Shown piece by piece: positions 1 through 7,206 of a stretch of 39,029 nt of DNA. Numbering within the stretch: the stretch's first letter is position 1; each line of letters opens with the position of its first letter. The notes beneath the pieces are model-generated. The model searched no databases. It was not told the origin of the DNA and saw nothing but the letters and a program-made list of their open reading frames with translations. Source of the stretch: Candidatus Krumholzibacteriia bacterium (GTDB lineage Bacteria > Krumholzibacteriota > Krumholzibacteriia > Krumholzibacteriales > Krumholzibacteriaceae); the NCBI GenBank assembly GCA_023131975.1, contig JAGLYV010000090.1, positions 1 to 39,029 of the forward strand. The letters run 5' to 3'. The position numbers and the translations under genes were made by a program.

Positions 1-178
1 TCTTCTTGGCTTTAGCCTTGACCTTCTTCTTGGCCTTGGCTTTTACCTTCTTCTTGACTTTGGCTTTGACCTTCTTCTTGGCCTTGGCTTTGACTTTTGT
101 CTTAGCCTTTACCTTCTTCTTGGCCTTCGCCTTAGTCTTGGCTTTCTTTTTGGTTTTGGCCTTAGCCTTAGTAGCCAT
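1..178 (-). CDS. Histone H1-like lysine/alanine-rich repeat protein (partial, 3' end outside window)
   Basis: The reading frame starts at the ATG at 178-176 and is open to the window edge, giving about 59 codons. It begins MATKAKAKTKKKAK and is composed almost only of Lys, Ala, Val and Thr in a repeating KKxKAKxK pattern. That composition resembles the C-terminal tails of eukaryotic histone H1 and bacterial H1-like proteins such as chlamydial Hc1/Hc2 and AlgP. Such proteins bind DNA through charge and condense the nucleoid or affect expression. A purine-rich AAAGGGGTGGG stretch lies just upstream of the ATG. The opposite strand also reads open through this region, but as an implausible Leu/Phe/Ala repeat, which is the usual shadow of a Lys/Ala repeat. 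No folded domain is visible in this part; a non-repeat domain could lie beyond the edge. Confidence 0.82.
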   Translation of the reverse strand, partial: MATKAKAKTKKKAKTKAKAKKKVKAKTKVKAKAKKKVKAKVKKKVKAKAKKKVKAKAKK

Positions 179-285
179 CTTGCCCACCCCTTTGAAAAAG
201 TTGAAAGCCTGCCAGCGAACATCCTGCTTTCACTCTCTGTAGAACAACGCAACGGTGAAAATGTGAAAGCGTTTATTTATAGTTG

Positions 286-304
286 ACACATGTTATTCAT
301 GTGT
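286..304. repeat. Perfect 7-bp inverted repeat, possible operator
   Basis: ACACATG, a 5-base TTATT loop, then CATGTGT. It lies in the AT-rich divergent spacer between the H1-like gene and the DUF362 operon. On the minus strand it falls just downstream of a TTGACA at 319-314, with TAACAT as a weak -10, so it overlaps a plausible promoter for the H1-like gene. The role as a protein-binding site is inferred from position and symmetry only. Confidence 0.35.
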
Positions 305-388
305 AAAAAAAAGTGTCAAGACTTTATTGGAAAAATGCAAAGAAAAATTAAAAAATATTTTTCGAAGTTCACGTTCGCTTCACTCACA

Positions 389-417
389 TTGACATGAAAT
401 TTGTCTACTGATATAGT
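389..417 (+). promoter_or_regulatory. Sigma-70 type promoter for the DUF362-NhaC-MATE operon
   Basis: TTGACA at 389-394 and TATAGT at 412-417 are separated by exactly 17 bases. Transcription would start near 424, leaving a leader of about 28 bases before the ATG at 452. This is a near-consensus housekeeping promoter in the right orientation and place. Confidence 0.7.
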
Positions 418-451
418 CACGGAAGTTTAAAAATTCAATCAAGGGTCGCGC

Positions 452-1456
452 ATGAAAAATCAAACGGCTGTCTTTATAGAAAAAGAAAAAGATCTCTGGG
501 AGTTTCTGAGAACGGAATTCAGGAACGTATATCCACATGGATCGAGAGTGCTGATCAAACTACACATGGGCGAACCCGGCAACAGACATTACATCAAACC
601 AGAACTCGCGGGGAAGATAATCGACCTGCTCAAAGATAACGAATGCGAACCATTCATCTTCGATACTCCCGTGGTGTATGACAGCCCGCGCAACAATCCT
701 GGCGATTATCTTAAAGTGGCGGCCGACCACGGATACAGCAAAGAAAAACTCGGCGTCCCTGTCATCATCAACGACAAAAACACGGCGACGCGCGGCGAAC
801 ATATGGAGTACGGTCTCGCGAGTTCTCCGTTGGAAGCTGACGGCGTTCTCCTTCTGACACACTTCAAGGGTCATATGTGTTCGGGGATGGGAGGGTCGAT
901 CAAGAACGTAGGCATGGGATGCATGTCGAAAGAGACGAAGGGCGCTATACACACCGGGGGAGAACCTGTATACGCGGACGGATGCACAGAATGCGGCGCT
1001 TGCGTCGAAAACTGCCCCACCGAAAATATACGACTGGACAACGGTCGTCCGTGGTTCGACGTGAACTGGTGTCCAGGATGCAGCAATTGCATCCTCTCCT
1101 GTCCTGTTGACGCCATCAGGCCTAAGGCAGCTATCTTCGACAGACTTCTTTCTGAAGCGGCCGTCCTCGCTCACAAAAAATTCAAAAACGTCTACGCGAT
1201 AAATGTCATGAAAGGCATGACGAAATTGTGCGACTGTATAGCCGATGCTGGCCCCGTGCTGGTGGAAGACACGGGATTCGTCTGCGCGCCTGACATGCTG
1301 ACGGTCGACATCGCTTCGCTGGAACTGCTCAAAAAGAAGACAGGCAGAGAAGATATTTTCCAGGAACACAACAAGGTCTCTTCCTGGGGTCACGTTCGCG
1401 AGGCAGCATCACTTATGAACAGAGACATGAAAGTAGAGATCGTAGAGATTCCCTGA
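452..1456 (+). CDS. DUF362 domain protein with two 4Fe-4S ferredoxin clusters
   Basis: This 334-residue protein has an N-terminal DUF362 domain (about residues 1-170), including the typical THFKGHMCSGMGGSIKN segment. A two-cluster ferredoxin module follows, with motifs CTECGACVENCP near 175 and CPGCSNCILSCP near 208, and then the rest of the DUF362 fold. DUF362 proteins are common in anaerobes and are presumed to be cytoplasmic electron carriers or iron-sulfur scaffolds; no reaction is established. An AAGGG ribosome site lies seven bases before the ATG. The gene is first in an operon, with 16 bases between its stop and the antiporter gene. Pairing with a sodium/proton antiporter may be functional or only positional. 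Confidence 0.9.
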   Translation: MKNQTAVFIEKEKDLWEFLRTEFRNVYPHGSRVLIKLHMGEPGNRHYIKPELAGKIIDLLKDNECEPFIFDTPVVYDSPRNNPGDYLKVAADHGYSKEKLGVPVIINDKNTATRGEHMEYGLASSPLEADGVLLLTHFKGHMCSGMGGSIKNVGMGCMSKETKGAIHTGGEPVYADGCTECGACVENCPTENIRLDNGRPWFDVNWCPGCSNCILSCPVDAIRPKAAIFDRLLSEAAVLAHKKFKNVYAINVMKGMTKLCDCIADAGPVLVEDTGFVCAPDMLTVDIASLELLKKKTGREDIFQEHNKVSSWGHVREAASLMNRDMKVEIVEIP

Positions 1457-1472
1457 GAGGCAAAATGAAAGT

Positions 1473-3395
1473 ATGAGATCCCAGCCGATCAAAACAGGTA
1501 TCCTGATGACACTGGCCGCGGCCGTTTTAGTGTCGACCTCCGTTGATGCTTTCGCGGATCGACTACCCCGACTTCAATTGAAAGGCGTTCCCTTTCATTT
1601 TTATCCCGACGCCGAGACTATCGCGAATGCGGAGGATATACGAGACACCGTCACCGTATCGATTGAAAACAATGTAGTGTTCGAGGGAACCGTTTCCACT
1701 CTCGCCTCCGACGGAGTAAAACTGGTATTCGACGACACCGGCATCCAGAATGTCCGGATATCAGGGCTGAAGACTCCGACTGTACTCCGGTTCAGAATAA
1801 TCCATGGCGCGCTGGCCCTCCTTCCTCCGATCATAGCCATCGTTATCGCTCTCGCTTTCAAGCAAGTGGTGATCGCTCTGCTCGCCGGGGTATGGCTGGG
1901 CTCACTTGTCGTGACAGGATTCCATCCTGTCATCTCGATCACACGCATTGTGGACCACTACGTGATCAATACCCTGGCCGGACCGGAAGAAGGGGCCGAT
2001 CACATGTCGATACTCATCTTTACTCTTCTGCTCGGGGGAATGGTCGGCATCACTTCAAGGATGGGAGGCATGCAGGGCATCGTCGCGCGTGTCTCGAAAC
2101 TCGCGACAGACGCGCGGCGCGGACAGTTCACCGTGTGGCTTATGGGTGTGATCATTTTCTTCGACGACTACACGAACACACTCATCGTCGGCAACTCGAT
2201 GAGGCCACTCACCGACAGGCTCAGGATCTCGCGGGAGAAACTGTCTTACATCGTGGATTCCACAGCGGCCCCGATAACTTCGCTGGCCGTCATAACGAGC
2301 TGGATAGGTTTCCAGATCTCTCTCATCAACCAGTCGTTCATCTCCATGGGCGTCGAACGAAACCCGCTCACGACTTTCGTCTCATCTCTGCCCTACAGCC
2401 TGTACCCGATCCTCGCCATATTGTTCGTCCTGCTGATCATATTATCCAGAAGAGACTACTCCTCCATGCTCAGGGCTGAAAGAAGAGCACGGTCCACAGG
2501 AAAGGTAAACAGCGACGATGCTGTCCCCCTTTCCTCTCTGGACTCCGACGCGATCTCGCTCGCGAAAGGGGTCACTCCCAGGCTTATCAACGGCATCCTG
2601 CCGATCGGCGCTGTCATAGCGATCACATTCGCGGGGTTGCTCATCACGGGACGGTCCTCTCTTATTGACTCGGGAGTGGAGTCTTTCGGTATCTTCGAGA
2701 TGCTGAAGGAGTCGAACTCTTTCGTCGCGCTCCTCTGGAGTTCGTTCGCGGGCTGTGTTGTGGCAGCCATTCTCGCGCTCGTCCAGAGGCTACTCAATGT
2801 CCGCGAGACTGTGGAAGCGTGGGTGAACGGTATCAAATCGATGGTCACCGCCTTCGTCATCCTCGTTCTCGCGTGGTGCATAGGCAAGGTGTGCGTCGAA
2901 CTGCATACAGCGGAATTCCTCGTACATCACCTCGCGGGCATACTGTCGCCCCGGTTTCTTCCCATGCTCATATTTCTGCTTGCGATCGGGATCTCATTTT
3001 CTACCGGGACTTCCTGGGGCACCATGTCGATCCTGACTCCGATAGTGATCCCCCTCGTCTACGGCACGGCCTCTGCCGCCGGGCTCACCGCGTCAGAGAT
3101 GGAACCGGTACTCCTGGCTTCGATAGCATCCATCCTGTCGGGCGCGGTCTTCGGCGATCATTGCTCCCCCATTTCAGACACGACTATCATGTCTTCGATG
3201 GCATCCGGCGCGGATCATATAGACCATGTCAGAACACAGTTGCCCTATGCCCTGACCGTCGGCGCCGTCTCGCTCGTATGCGGATATCTTTTGACCGCGC
3301 TGGGTCTGCCCGCCCCACTTTCCATCCTTGTCTCGATAGCCATACTCGTCCTGATCGTATACCTGTGTGGCAAAAGATCTGAAGGACATGCATGA
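1473..3395 (+). CDS. NhaC-family Na+/H+ antiporter with exported N-terminal domain
   Basis: This 640-residue membrane protein begins with a signal-peptide-like segment (about residues 8-28, ending near DAFA). About 75 hydrophilic residues of beta-rich character follow before the first transporter helix near residue 110. The remainder has many hydrophobic helices and NhaC-type signatures, including the FFDDYTNTLIVGNSMRP segment and GAVFGDHCSPISDTTIMSS near the C-terminus. NhaC antiporters exchange sodium for protons across the inner membrane. The usual family length is about 450-520 residues, so the added N-terminal domain accounts for the excess. It would sit outside the cytoplasmic membrane. 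The stop overlaps the next gene by four bases, which indicates translational coupling. The substrate could be another cation or an organic ion exchanged with sodium. Confidence 0.88.
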   Translation: MRSQPIKTGILMTLAAAVLVSTSVDAFADRLPRLQLKGVPFHFYPDAETIANAEDIRDTVTVSIENNVVFEGTVSTLASDGVKLVFDDTGIQNVRISGLKTPTVLRFRIIHGALALLPPIIAIVIALAFKQVVIALLAGVWLGSLVVTGFHPVISITRIVDHYVINTLAGPEEGADHMSILIFTLLLGGMVGITSRMGGMQGIVARVSKLATDARRGQFTVWLMGVIIFFDDYTNTLIVGNSMRPLTDRLRISREKLSYIVDSTAAPITSLAVITSWIGFQISLINQSFISMGVERNPLTTFVSSLPYSLYPILAILFVLLIILSRRDYSSMLRAERRARSTGKVNSDDAVPLSSLDSDAISLAKGVTPRLINGILPIGAVIAITFAGLLITGRSSLIDSGVESFGIFEMLKESNSFVALLWSSFAGCVVAAILALVQRLLNVRETVEAWVNGIKSMVTAFVILVLAWCIGKVCVELHTAEFLVHHLAGILSPRFLPMLIFLLAIGISFSTGTSWGTMSILTPIVIPLVYGTASAAGLTASEMEPVLLASIASILSGAVFGDHCSPISDTTIMSSMASGADHIDHVRTQLPYALTVGAVSLVCGYLLTALGLPAPLSILVSIAILVLIVYLCGKRSEGHA

Positions 3396-4741
3396 GACCG
3401 ATCGATATGAGAATCGATAACAGAATGACTATGGAGATCCTCAGGATGTCCGGCCCGATCGCGATAGGAGCGTTGTCCAGCACGATGCTCAACATAGTCG
3501 ATACCGCCATGGTCGGACGACTCGGCAATGTCGCTCTCGGCGCGGTCGGCCTGGGATCCTTTTTTACCCTGGTCATGATACTTGTCTTCGGCTCGCTCAA
3601 CATCGGCACACAGGCCATCACTTCCCGACGCCTGGGTGAAGGCAGACAGAAGGAGTTTCCCCGTATCGCCGTGAACGCTACCATACTGGCTTTCGCCATC
3701 GGATCGATCATATCGGTGGCAGGTTACTTCCTCTCACCCTGGATATTCTCCCTTCTATCCGATAATGCCGAGATCGTCCGGGTGGGCACTCCATATCTCA
3801 CGATACGGTTCACCGGTCAGTTCGCCATGGTCCCCATGATCACTCTCAGCGGATTCGTGTTCGGAATGGGAAGAGTCCGGATCCACATGGTCATATCAAT
3901 ACTGGTCAACATCATGAATATCATCCTTAACTGGTTTCTGATCTTCGGCCACTGGATCTTCCCGAGGATGGAAGTACGGGGCGCGGCCATAGCATCTGTC
4001 CTGTCGATGGTCGCGGGTCTGATAGTATTTATTATTATCATCTATTTCCGGATCATCCGACCGATCGGACTGAGGCATGGAAAAACGATCGTATCGGGCA
4101 GCCTCATGGGCCGGATCGTAAAGATATCCCTTCCCCGGGCTGTACAGTCTCTTTCGCTGACAGGATTCATCATCTTTCTCAGCTTTACAGGCAGAATCGG
4201 AGTCGCGGAACTGGCCATCAGTAATATCATCTTCAAGGCCTTCAACTTCACCTTCATGATGGGGATGTCGATAGGGACTGCCTCCGCCACCCTGGCCGGC
4301 AGAAGCCTTGGTGAAGGAAAAGAGATGATGGCCGTACGATATGGCTGGCACTCGGCCGGAATAGGCGCGGTCGTCATGGGATTGGTCGGAACGGCTTTCA
4401 TGTTTTTTCCGAGAGAAATAATGAGCATTTTTACCGATTCACTCCAGACTATAGAAAAAGGCGTGCTGCCTTTTCGCGTACTGGGGGCATTTCAGTTCAT
4501 AGACGGGATCGGTATCGTGCTTTCGAGGACCCTCCAGGGGACGGGAAGTACGATGTTCGTAATGATCTCCGAAATGATCTGCATCTGGCTCGTAATGATC
4601 CCGCTGACCTGGATATCTGTGGAATTACTCGGCGGCAACCTCTTCCTGGTCTGGACGAGCCTTTACGTCTACATAGCCTGTTTCGCCACATTGATGGCCT
4701 GGAAATTCAAAGAGGGCGGATGGAAAAAAGTCAGGGTCTGA
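3392..4741 (+). CDS. MATE family efflux transporter
   Basis: A 449-residue polytopic protein with the two-lobed arrangement of MATE transporters, about twelve hydrophobic helices. Each half begins with related sequence: IAIGALSSTMLNIVDTAMVG in the first, and the FTGRIGVAELAISNIIF region in the second. MATE proteins export drugs or metabolites by antiport with Na+ or H+. Its start overlaps the stop of the antiporter gene by four bases and has an AAGGAC ribosome site. The antiporter next door could help maintain the ion gradient that drives this exporter, but that is inference. The substrate cannot be told from sequence. Confidence 0.9.
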   Translation: MRPIDMRIDNRMTMEILRMSGPIAIGALSSTMLNIVDTAMVGRLGNVALGAVGLGSFFTLVMILVFGSLNIGTQAITSRRLGEGRQKEFPRIAVNATILAFAIGSIISVAGYFLSPWIFSLLSDNAEIVRVGTPYLTIRFTGQFAMVPMITLSGFVFGMGRVRIHMVISILVNIMNIILNWFLIFGHWIFPRMEVRGAAIASVLSMVAGLIVFIIIIYFRIIRPIGLRHGKTIVSGSLMGRIVKISLPRAVQSLSLTGFIIFLSFTGRIGVAELAISNIIFKAFNFTFMMGMSIGTASATLAGRSLGEGKEMMAVRYGWHSAGIGAVVMGLVGTAFMFFPREIMSIFTDSLQTIEKGVLPFRVLGAFQFIDGIGIVLSRTLQGTGSTMFVMISEMICIWLVMIPLTWISVELLGGNLFLVWTSLYVYIACFATLMAWKFKEGGWKKVRV

Positions 4742-4908
4742 TTTCACACACCGGCCGTTCAGCATTCTTGACATTATATATCCATACACGTATATATGGT
4801 TAACGTATCGGGGAGCAGGGTGCCGGGAGAGGTCTGCGGACAGGGAACAGATCGATAGGCAAAGATATGGCGACTGACAGAAAGTCGCTGCGCGAAATGG
4901 AGTGAACG

Positions 4909-5076
4909 ATGAATGACGCACTGGGAATCATTATCTTTCTTGTCGTCTGGATAGTCGTAATGAAATTTATCCTGCCGAAGGCCGGAGTCCCTACCTGAAT
5001 GGGCGGGGCATGCGACGTCGGGGACCGGCGTAAAGACGAAAACAAGAAAAAAAGTAACGACGAGACTGTCGATTGA
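4909..5076 (+). CDS. Candidate small membrane selenoprotein (in-frame UGA at 4996-4998)
   Basis: The ATG at 4909 has a good GGAG site seven bases upstream. Twenty-nine codons encode one membrane helix (GIIIFLVVWIVVMKF) followed by ILPKAGVPT. A TGA at 4996-4998 then interrupts the frame, which stays open for 25 more codons to a TGA at 5074-5076. The extension begins MGGACDV and becomes a charged Lys/Asp-rich tail. Read through as selenocysteine, the product is 55 residues with a U-x4-C pair just after the helix on the presumed cytoplasmic side, a plausible redox pair. A hairpin in the right place for a bacterial SECIS follows the UGA. The alternative is a 29-residue peptide ending at the first TGA. 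I have a weak recollection of similar short proteins with Cys at this site, not checked here. The FmdB-like gene follows 61 bases later. Confidence 0.6.
5015..5031 (+). promoter_or_regulatory. Candidate bacterial SECIS hairpin
   Basis: ACGUCGG and CCGGCGU form a seven-pair stem with one G-U pair, closing a GGA loop at 5022-5024. The loop begins 23 bases after the UGA at 4996-4998. Bacterial SECIS elements bound by SelB lie just downstream of the UGA and have a short apical loop with a G in its first positions, so geometry and loop fit. A stem in G+C-rich coding DNA can arise by chance, so this is support rather than proof. Confidence 0.5.
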
Positions 5077-5137
5077 ACGTCGACTGTCTTCTGGTTACAT
5101 CGACGATCAATAGATGGCAGTGATAACGGAGAGATCG

Positions 5138-5326
5138 ATGCCGATATTCGAATTCATATGTTCTAAATGCGAAGAACAATTCGAGGAACTGGTATCCTCG
5201 GCTGACAGCAAGGTGAAGTGTCCTTTCTGCGGCAGTGCCAGGACAGAGAAACAGTTCTCGGCCTTTTCCAGCAGTTCCTCTTCGGGAAGCCATGGAGGAG
5301 GGTGCGCCCCATCGGGCGGTGGGTGA
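5138..5326 (+). CDS. FmdB-family zinc ribbon protein
   Basis: A 62-residue protein starting at the ATG at 5138, preceded by GGAGAG. An upstream in-frame ATG at 5114 has no comparable ribosome site. It begins MPIFEFICSKC and has two CxxC pairs at residues 8/11 and 28/31, the zinc ribbon of the FmdB/CxxC_CxxC_SSSS family. The tail is a Ser-rich stretch ending in GGGCAPSGGG, also typical of the family. Function is poorly known; members are small putative regulatory or metal-binding proteins. It follows the candidate selenoprotein on the same strand and is closed by the terminator at 5381. Confidence 0.88.
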   Translation: MPIFEFICSKCEEQFEELVSSADSKVKCPFCGSARTEKQFSAFSSSSSSGSHGGGCAPSGGG

Positions 5327-5380
5327 AGCCCCTTCTGACAGAACGGCGGTCTGCCGTTTTCAAAACAATGACAAAAAAAT

Positions 5381-5412
5381 GCCCGGAAGAGAATATCTTC
5401 CGGGCTTTCTTT
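5381..5412. terminator. Strong bidirectional intrinsic terminator
   Basis: A perfect ten-pair stem GCCCGGAAGA / TCTTCCGGGC with a five-base loop. On the plus strand it is followed by TTTCTTT; on the minus strand by ATTTTTTTG. It ends the FmdB-like gene on one side and the gltX-tRNA-Gln-tRNA-Glu unit on the other. A smaller stem ACGGC/GCCGT followed by TTTT lies just before it at 5343-5360. Confidence 0.88.
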
Positions 5413-5415
5413 ATC

Positions 5416-5490
5416 TGGTAGCCCCTAGGGGAGTTGAACCCCTGATTCATGGCTGAGAACCATGCGTCCTTACCGCTAGACTAAGGGGCC
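5416..5490 (-). tRNA. tRNA-Glu (anticodon CTC)
   Basis: A 75-base cloverleaf read on the minus strand. The acceptor stem is GGCCCCT paired with AGGGGCT, with a G-U pair at 1-72. The anticodon stem CATGG/CCATG encloses loop TTCTCAG, placing CTC at positions 34-36. The T arm carries GGTTCAACTCC. The 3' CCA is encoded. It is immediately downstream of tRNA-Gln and the glutamyl-tRNA synthetase gene on the same strand. Confidence 0.92.
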
Positions 5491-5499
5491 AGAGTTATC

Positions 5500-5573
5500 T
5501 GGCTGGAGAGGGAGGACTCGAACCCCCATCGGCTGATCCAGAGTCAGCTGTCCTACCGTTGGACGACTCTCCA
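5500..5573 (-). tRNA. tRNA-Gln (anticodon CTG)
   Basis: A 74-base cloverleaf on the minus strand. The acceptor stem is TGGAGAG paired with CTCTCCA, followed by a G discriminator and an encoded CCA. The anticodon stem GCTGA/TCAGC encloses CTCTGGA, placing CTG at positions 34-36, which reads CAG. It lies 59 bases after the gltX stop and nine bases before tRNA-Glu, so the three are likely transcribed together. Confidence 0.92.
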
Positions 5574-5632
5574 AAGTTATGCAACAAATTACAAAATTCC
5601 ATGTTGAAATGCAATAGCCTTTTTTAAAATGG

Positions 5633-7201
5633 TCATGGAGCTTCGACCACGGCCCTCAGCCTTTCAACAGACTTCGATTTACCCAGCAGGAATATCACCT
5701 GGAAAATATCGGGAGAGACTTTTTGCCCGCATAACGCCACACGGCAGGGATGTATCAACTCGCCCGCGTCCAGTCCCAACCTGTCGGCAAGAGCCCGGAG
5801 AGTCTCCTCGATCGTACTCGAATCGAAATACTGCAGTTTTTCGAGTTCATCGGCCAGTATGGACATATTCTTCCTGCTGCCTGGTTCGCTCAAAAAAGTG
5901 TGGAACGCGTTTTCGTCCTTTTCAAATTCGTCCGTATAAAAATATCTGAGCATTTCCGGGATGTCCTTCAACAGCTTCAGCCTGTTCCCGAAGGTATTTA
6001 TTATCCAGGCCAGCCTCGCAAACTCCTTCTGATCGAATCTGCCCTTTCGCCATCCTTCGACACCGACACTATTCTCGACCGGTTCCGTCCCGGGAACCAG
6101 TTTCAGGTCGACCGGCATCTCAGTATCCACCCTGAACTCGGGCGGAATAAGCCCATTCGCCTCCATCTCCCTGTATACCACGACCGTCTTCGCCGGAAGC
6201 GACATCTTCTTGAAGTGTTCGGCATTCATATGTTCCATCCTGGCCAGGTCGAATACCGCCGGGTTCTTTGATACTTTTTTCAGGGAGAATTTCTCAATGA
6301 GCGACTTTCTCTCGAAATATTCCCGTTTACCGTCCAGTGACCACCCCAGAAGCGCGAGATAGTTGATCATGGCGACAGGAAGATAGCGACTGTCTTTATA
6401 GAAATCTATCGAAGTCGCGCCGTGCCTCTTGCTCAGCCTGGTCCGGTCCTCACCCAGGATCATCGGGAGATGGACGAACTTCGGCAGTCTGAACCCGAGC
6501 GCCTGGTAAAGATGGGCCTGCCGGGGAGTATTCGATATATGATCGTCCCCCCTGATAACGTGGCTTATCTTCATCCGGGCATCGTCAACGACCACGGCGA
6601 AATTATACGTGGGGTTCCCATCCGACTTGATGATCACAAAATCGTCGAGATCTGAATTCGCGAAGGTGAAATCGCCTCTTACGATGTCACGAAAGCGGAT
6701 CTCGCCCTCGTCAGGCATTCGGAACCGGATGACATGAGGCTGTCCGGCAGCGAGCCTCTCCTCCACATCCTCAACGCTGAGGCCACGGCAGGTCCCATCG
6801 TATTTCTGGTCGAGTTTGTTCTTCCTGGCTTCTTCCCTTTTCGCCGACAGTTCATCCGGGTCACAGAAGCAATAGTAAGCCTTACCCTCGTCTATCATCC
6901 TGCTGGCGTCCGTATGATAGAGGACTCCCCTGGCCGATTGTATGTAGGGTCCGAATTCGCCTCCCACATCGGGGCCCTCGTCCCAGTCGAGGCCCAGCCA
7001 TTTCATCCCTCTAAGGATCCCCTCGTACGATTCACTGGTAGACCTGCCGGCATCGGTATCCTCGATCCTGAGGATGAAAGTGCCACCGGTCTTTCTCGCG
7101 TACAACCAGTTAAACAGCGCCGTCCTGGCTCCTCCCACGTGAAGGTGTCCCGTGGGACTCGGCGCGAATCTGACTCTTATCTCATTGCTGCTCTCCGACA
7201 T
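5633..7201 (-). CDS. gltX: Glutamyl-tRNA synthetase
   Basis: This 522-residue class I synthetase charges tRNA-Glu with glutamate. The HIGH-type motif appears as PSPTGHLHVG at residues 14-23, and the KMSKS-type motif as LSKRHG near residue 255, with DDHISNTPRQ ahead of it. The C-terminal half forms the helical anticodon-binding region and is slightly longer than usual. Its end is followed by genes for tRNA-Gln and tRNA-Glu. If the genome lacks glutaminyl-tRNA synthetase, this enzyme could also charge tRNA-Gln for GatCAB transamidation, which cannot be judged here. Five bases separate its start from the upstream lipoprotein stop, so it probably belongs to one operon with the lipoprotein and reductoisomerase genes. 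Confidence 0.95.
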   Translation of the reverse strand: MSESSNEIRVRFAPSPTGHLHVGGARTALFNWLYARKTGGTFILRIEDTDAGRSTSESYEGILRGMKWLGLDWDEGPDVGGEFGPYIQSARGVLYHTDASRMIDEGKAYYCFCDPDELSAKREEARKNKLDQKYDGTCRGLSVEDVEERLAAGQPHVIRFRMPDEGEIRFRDIVRGDFTFANSDLDDFVIIKSDGNPTYNFAVVVDDARMKISHVIRGDDHISNTPRQAHLYQALGFRLPKFVHLPMILGEDRTRLSKRHGATSIDFYKDSRYLPVAMINYLALLGWSLDGKREYFERKSLIEKFSLKKVSKNPAVFDLARMEHMNAEHFKKMSLPAKTVVVYREMEANGLIPPEFRVDTEMPVDLKLVPGTEPVENSVGVEGWRKGRFDQKEFARLAWIINTFGNRLKLLKDIPEMLRYFYTDEFEKDENAFHTFLSEPGSRKNMSILADELEKLQYFDSSTIEETLRALADRLGLDAGELIHPCRVALCGQKVSPDIFQVIFLLGKSKSVERLRAVVEAP

Positions 7202-7206
7202 TCCCT

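Noticed and set aside
1-178. Tandem repeat mistaken for a CRISPR array
   Set aside because: The repeats are degenerate, have no spacers and encode a continuous Lys/Ala protein.
6-242. A plus-strand Leu/Phe/Ala repeat frame that looks like a hydrophobic membrane protein
   Set aside because: It is the complement of the Lys/Ala repeat gene, which has a start codon and ribosome site on the minus strand.
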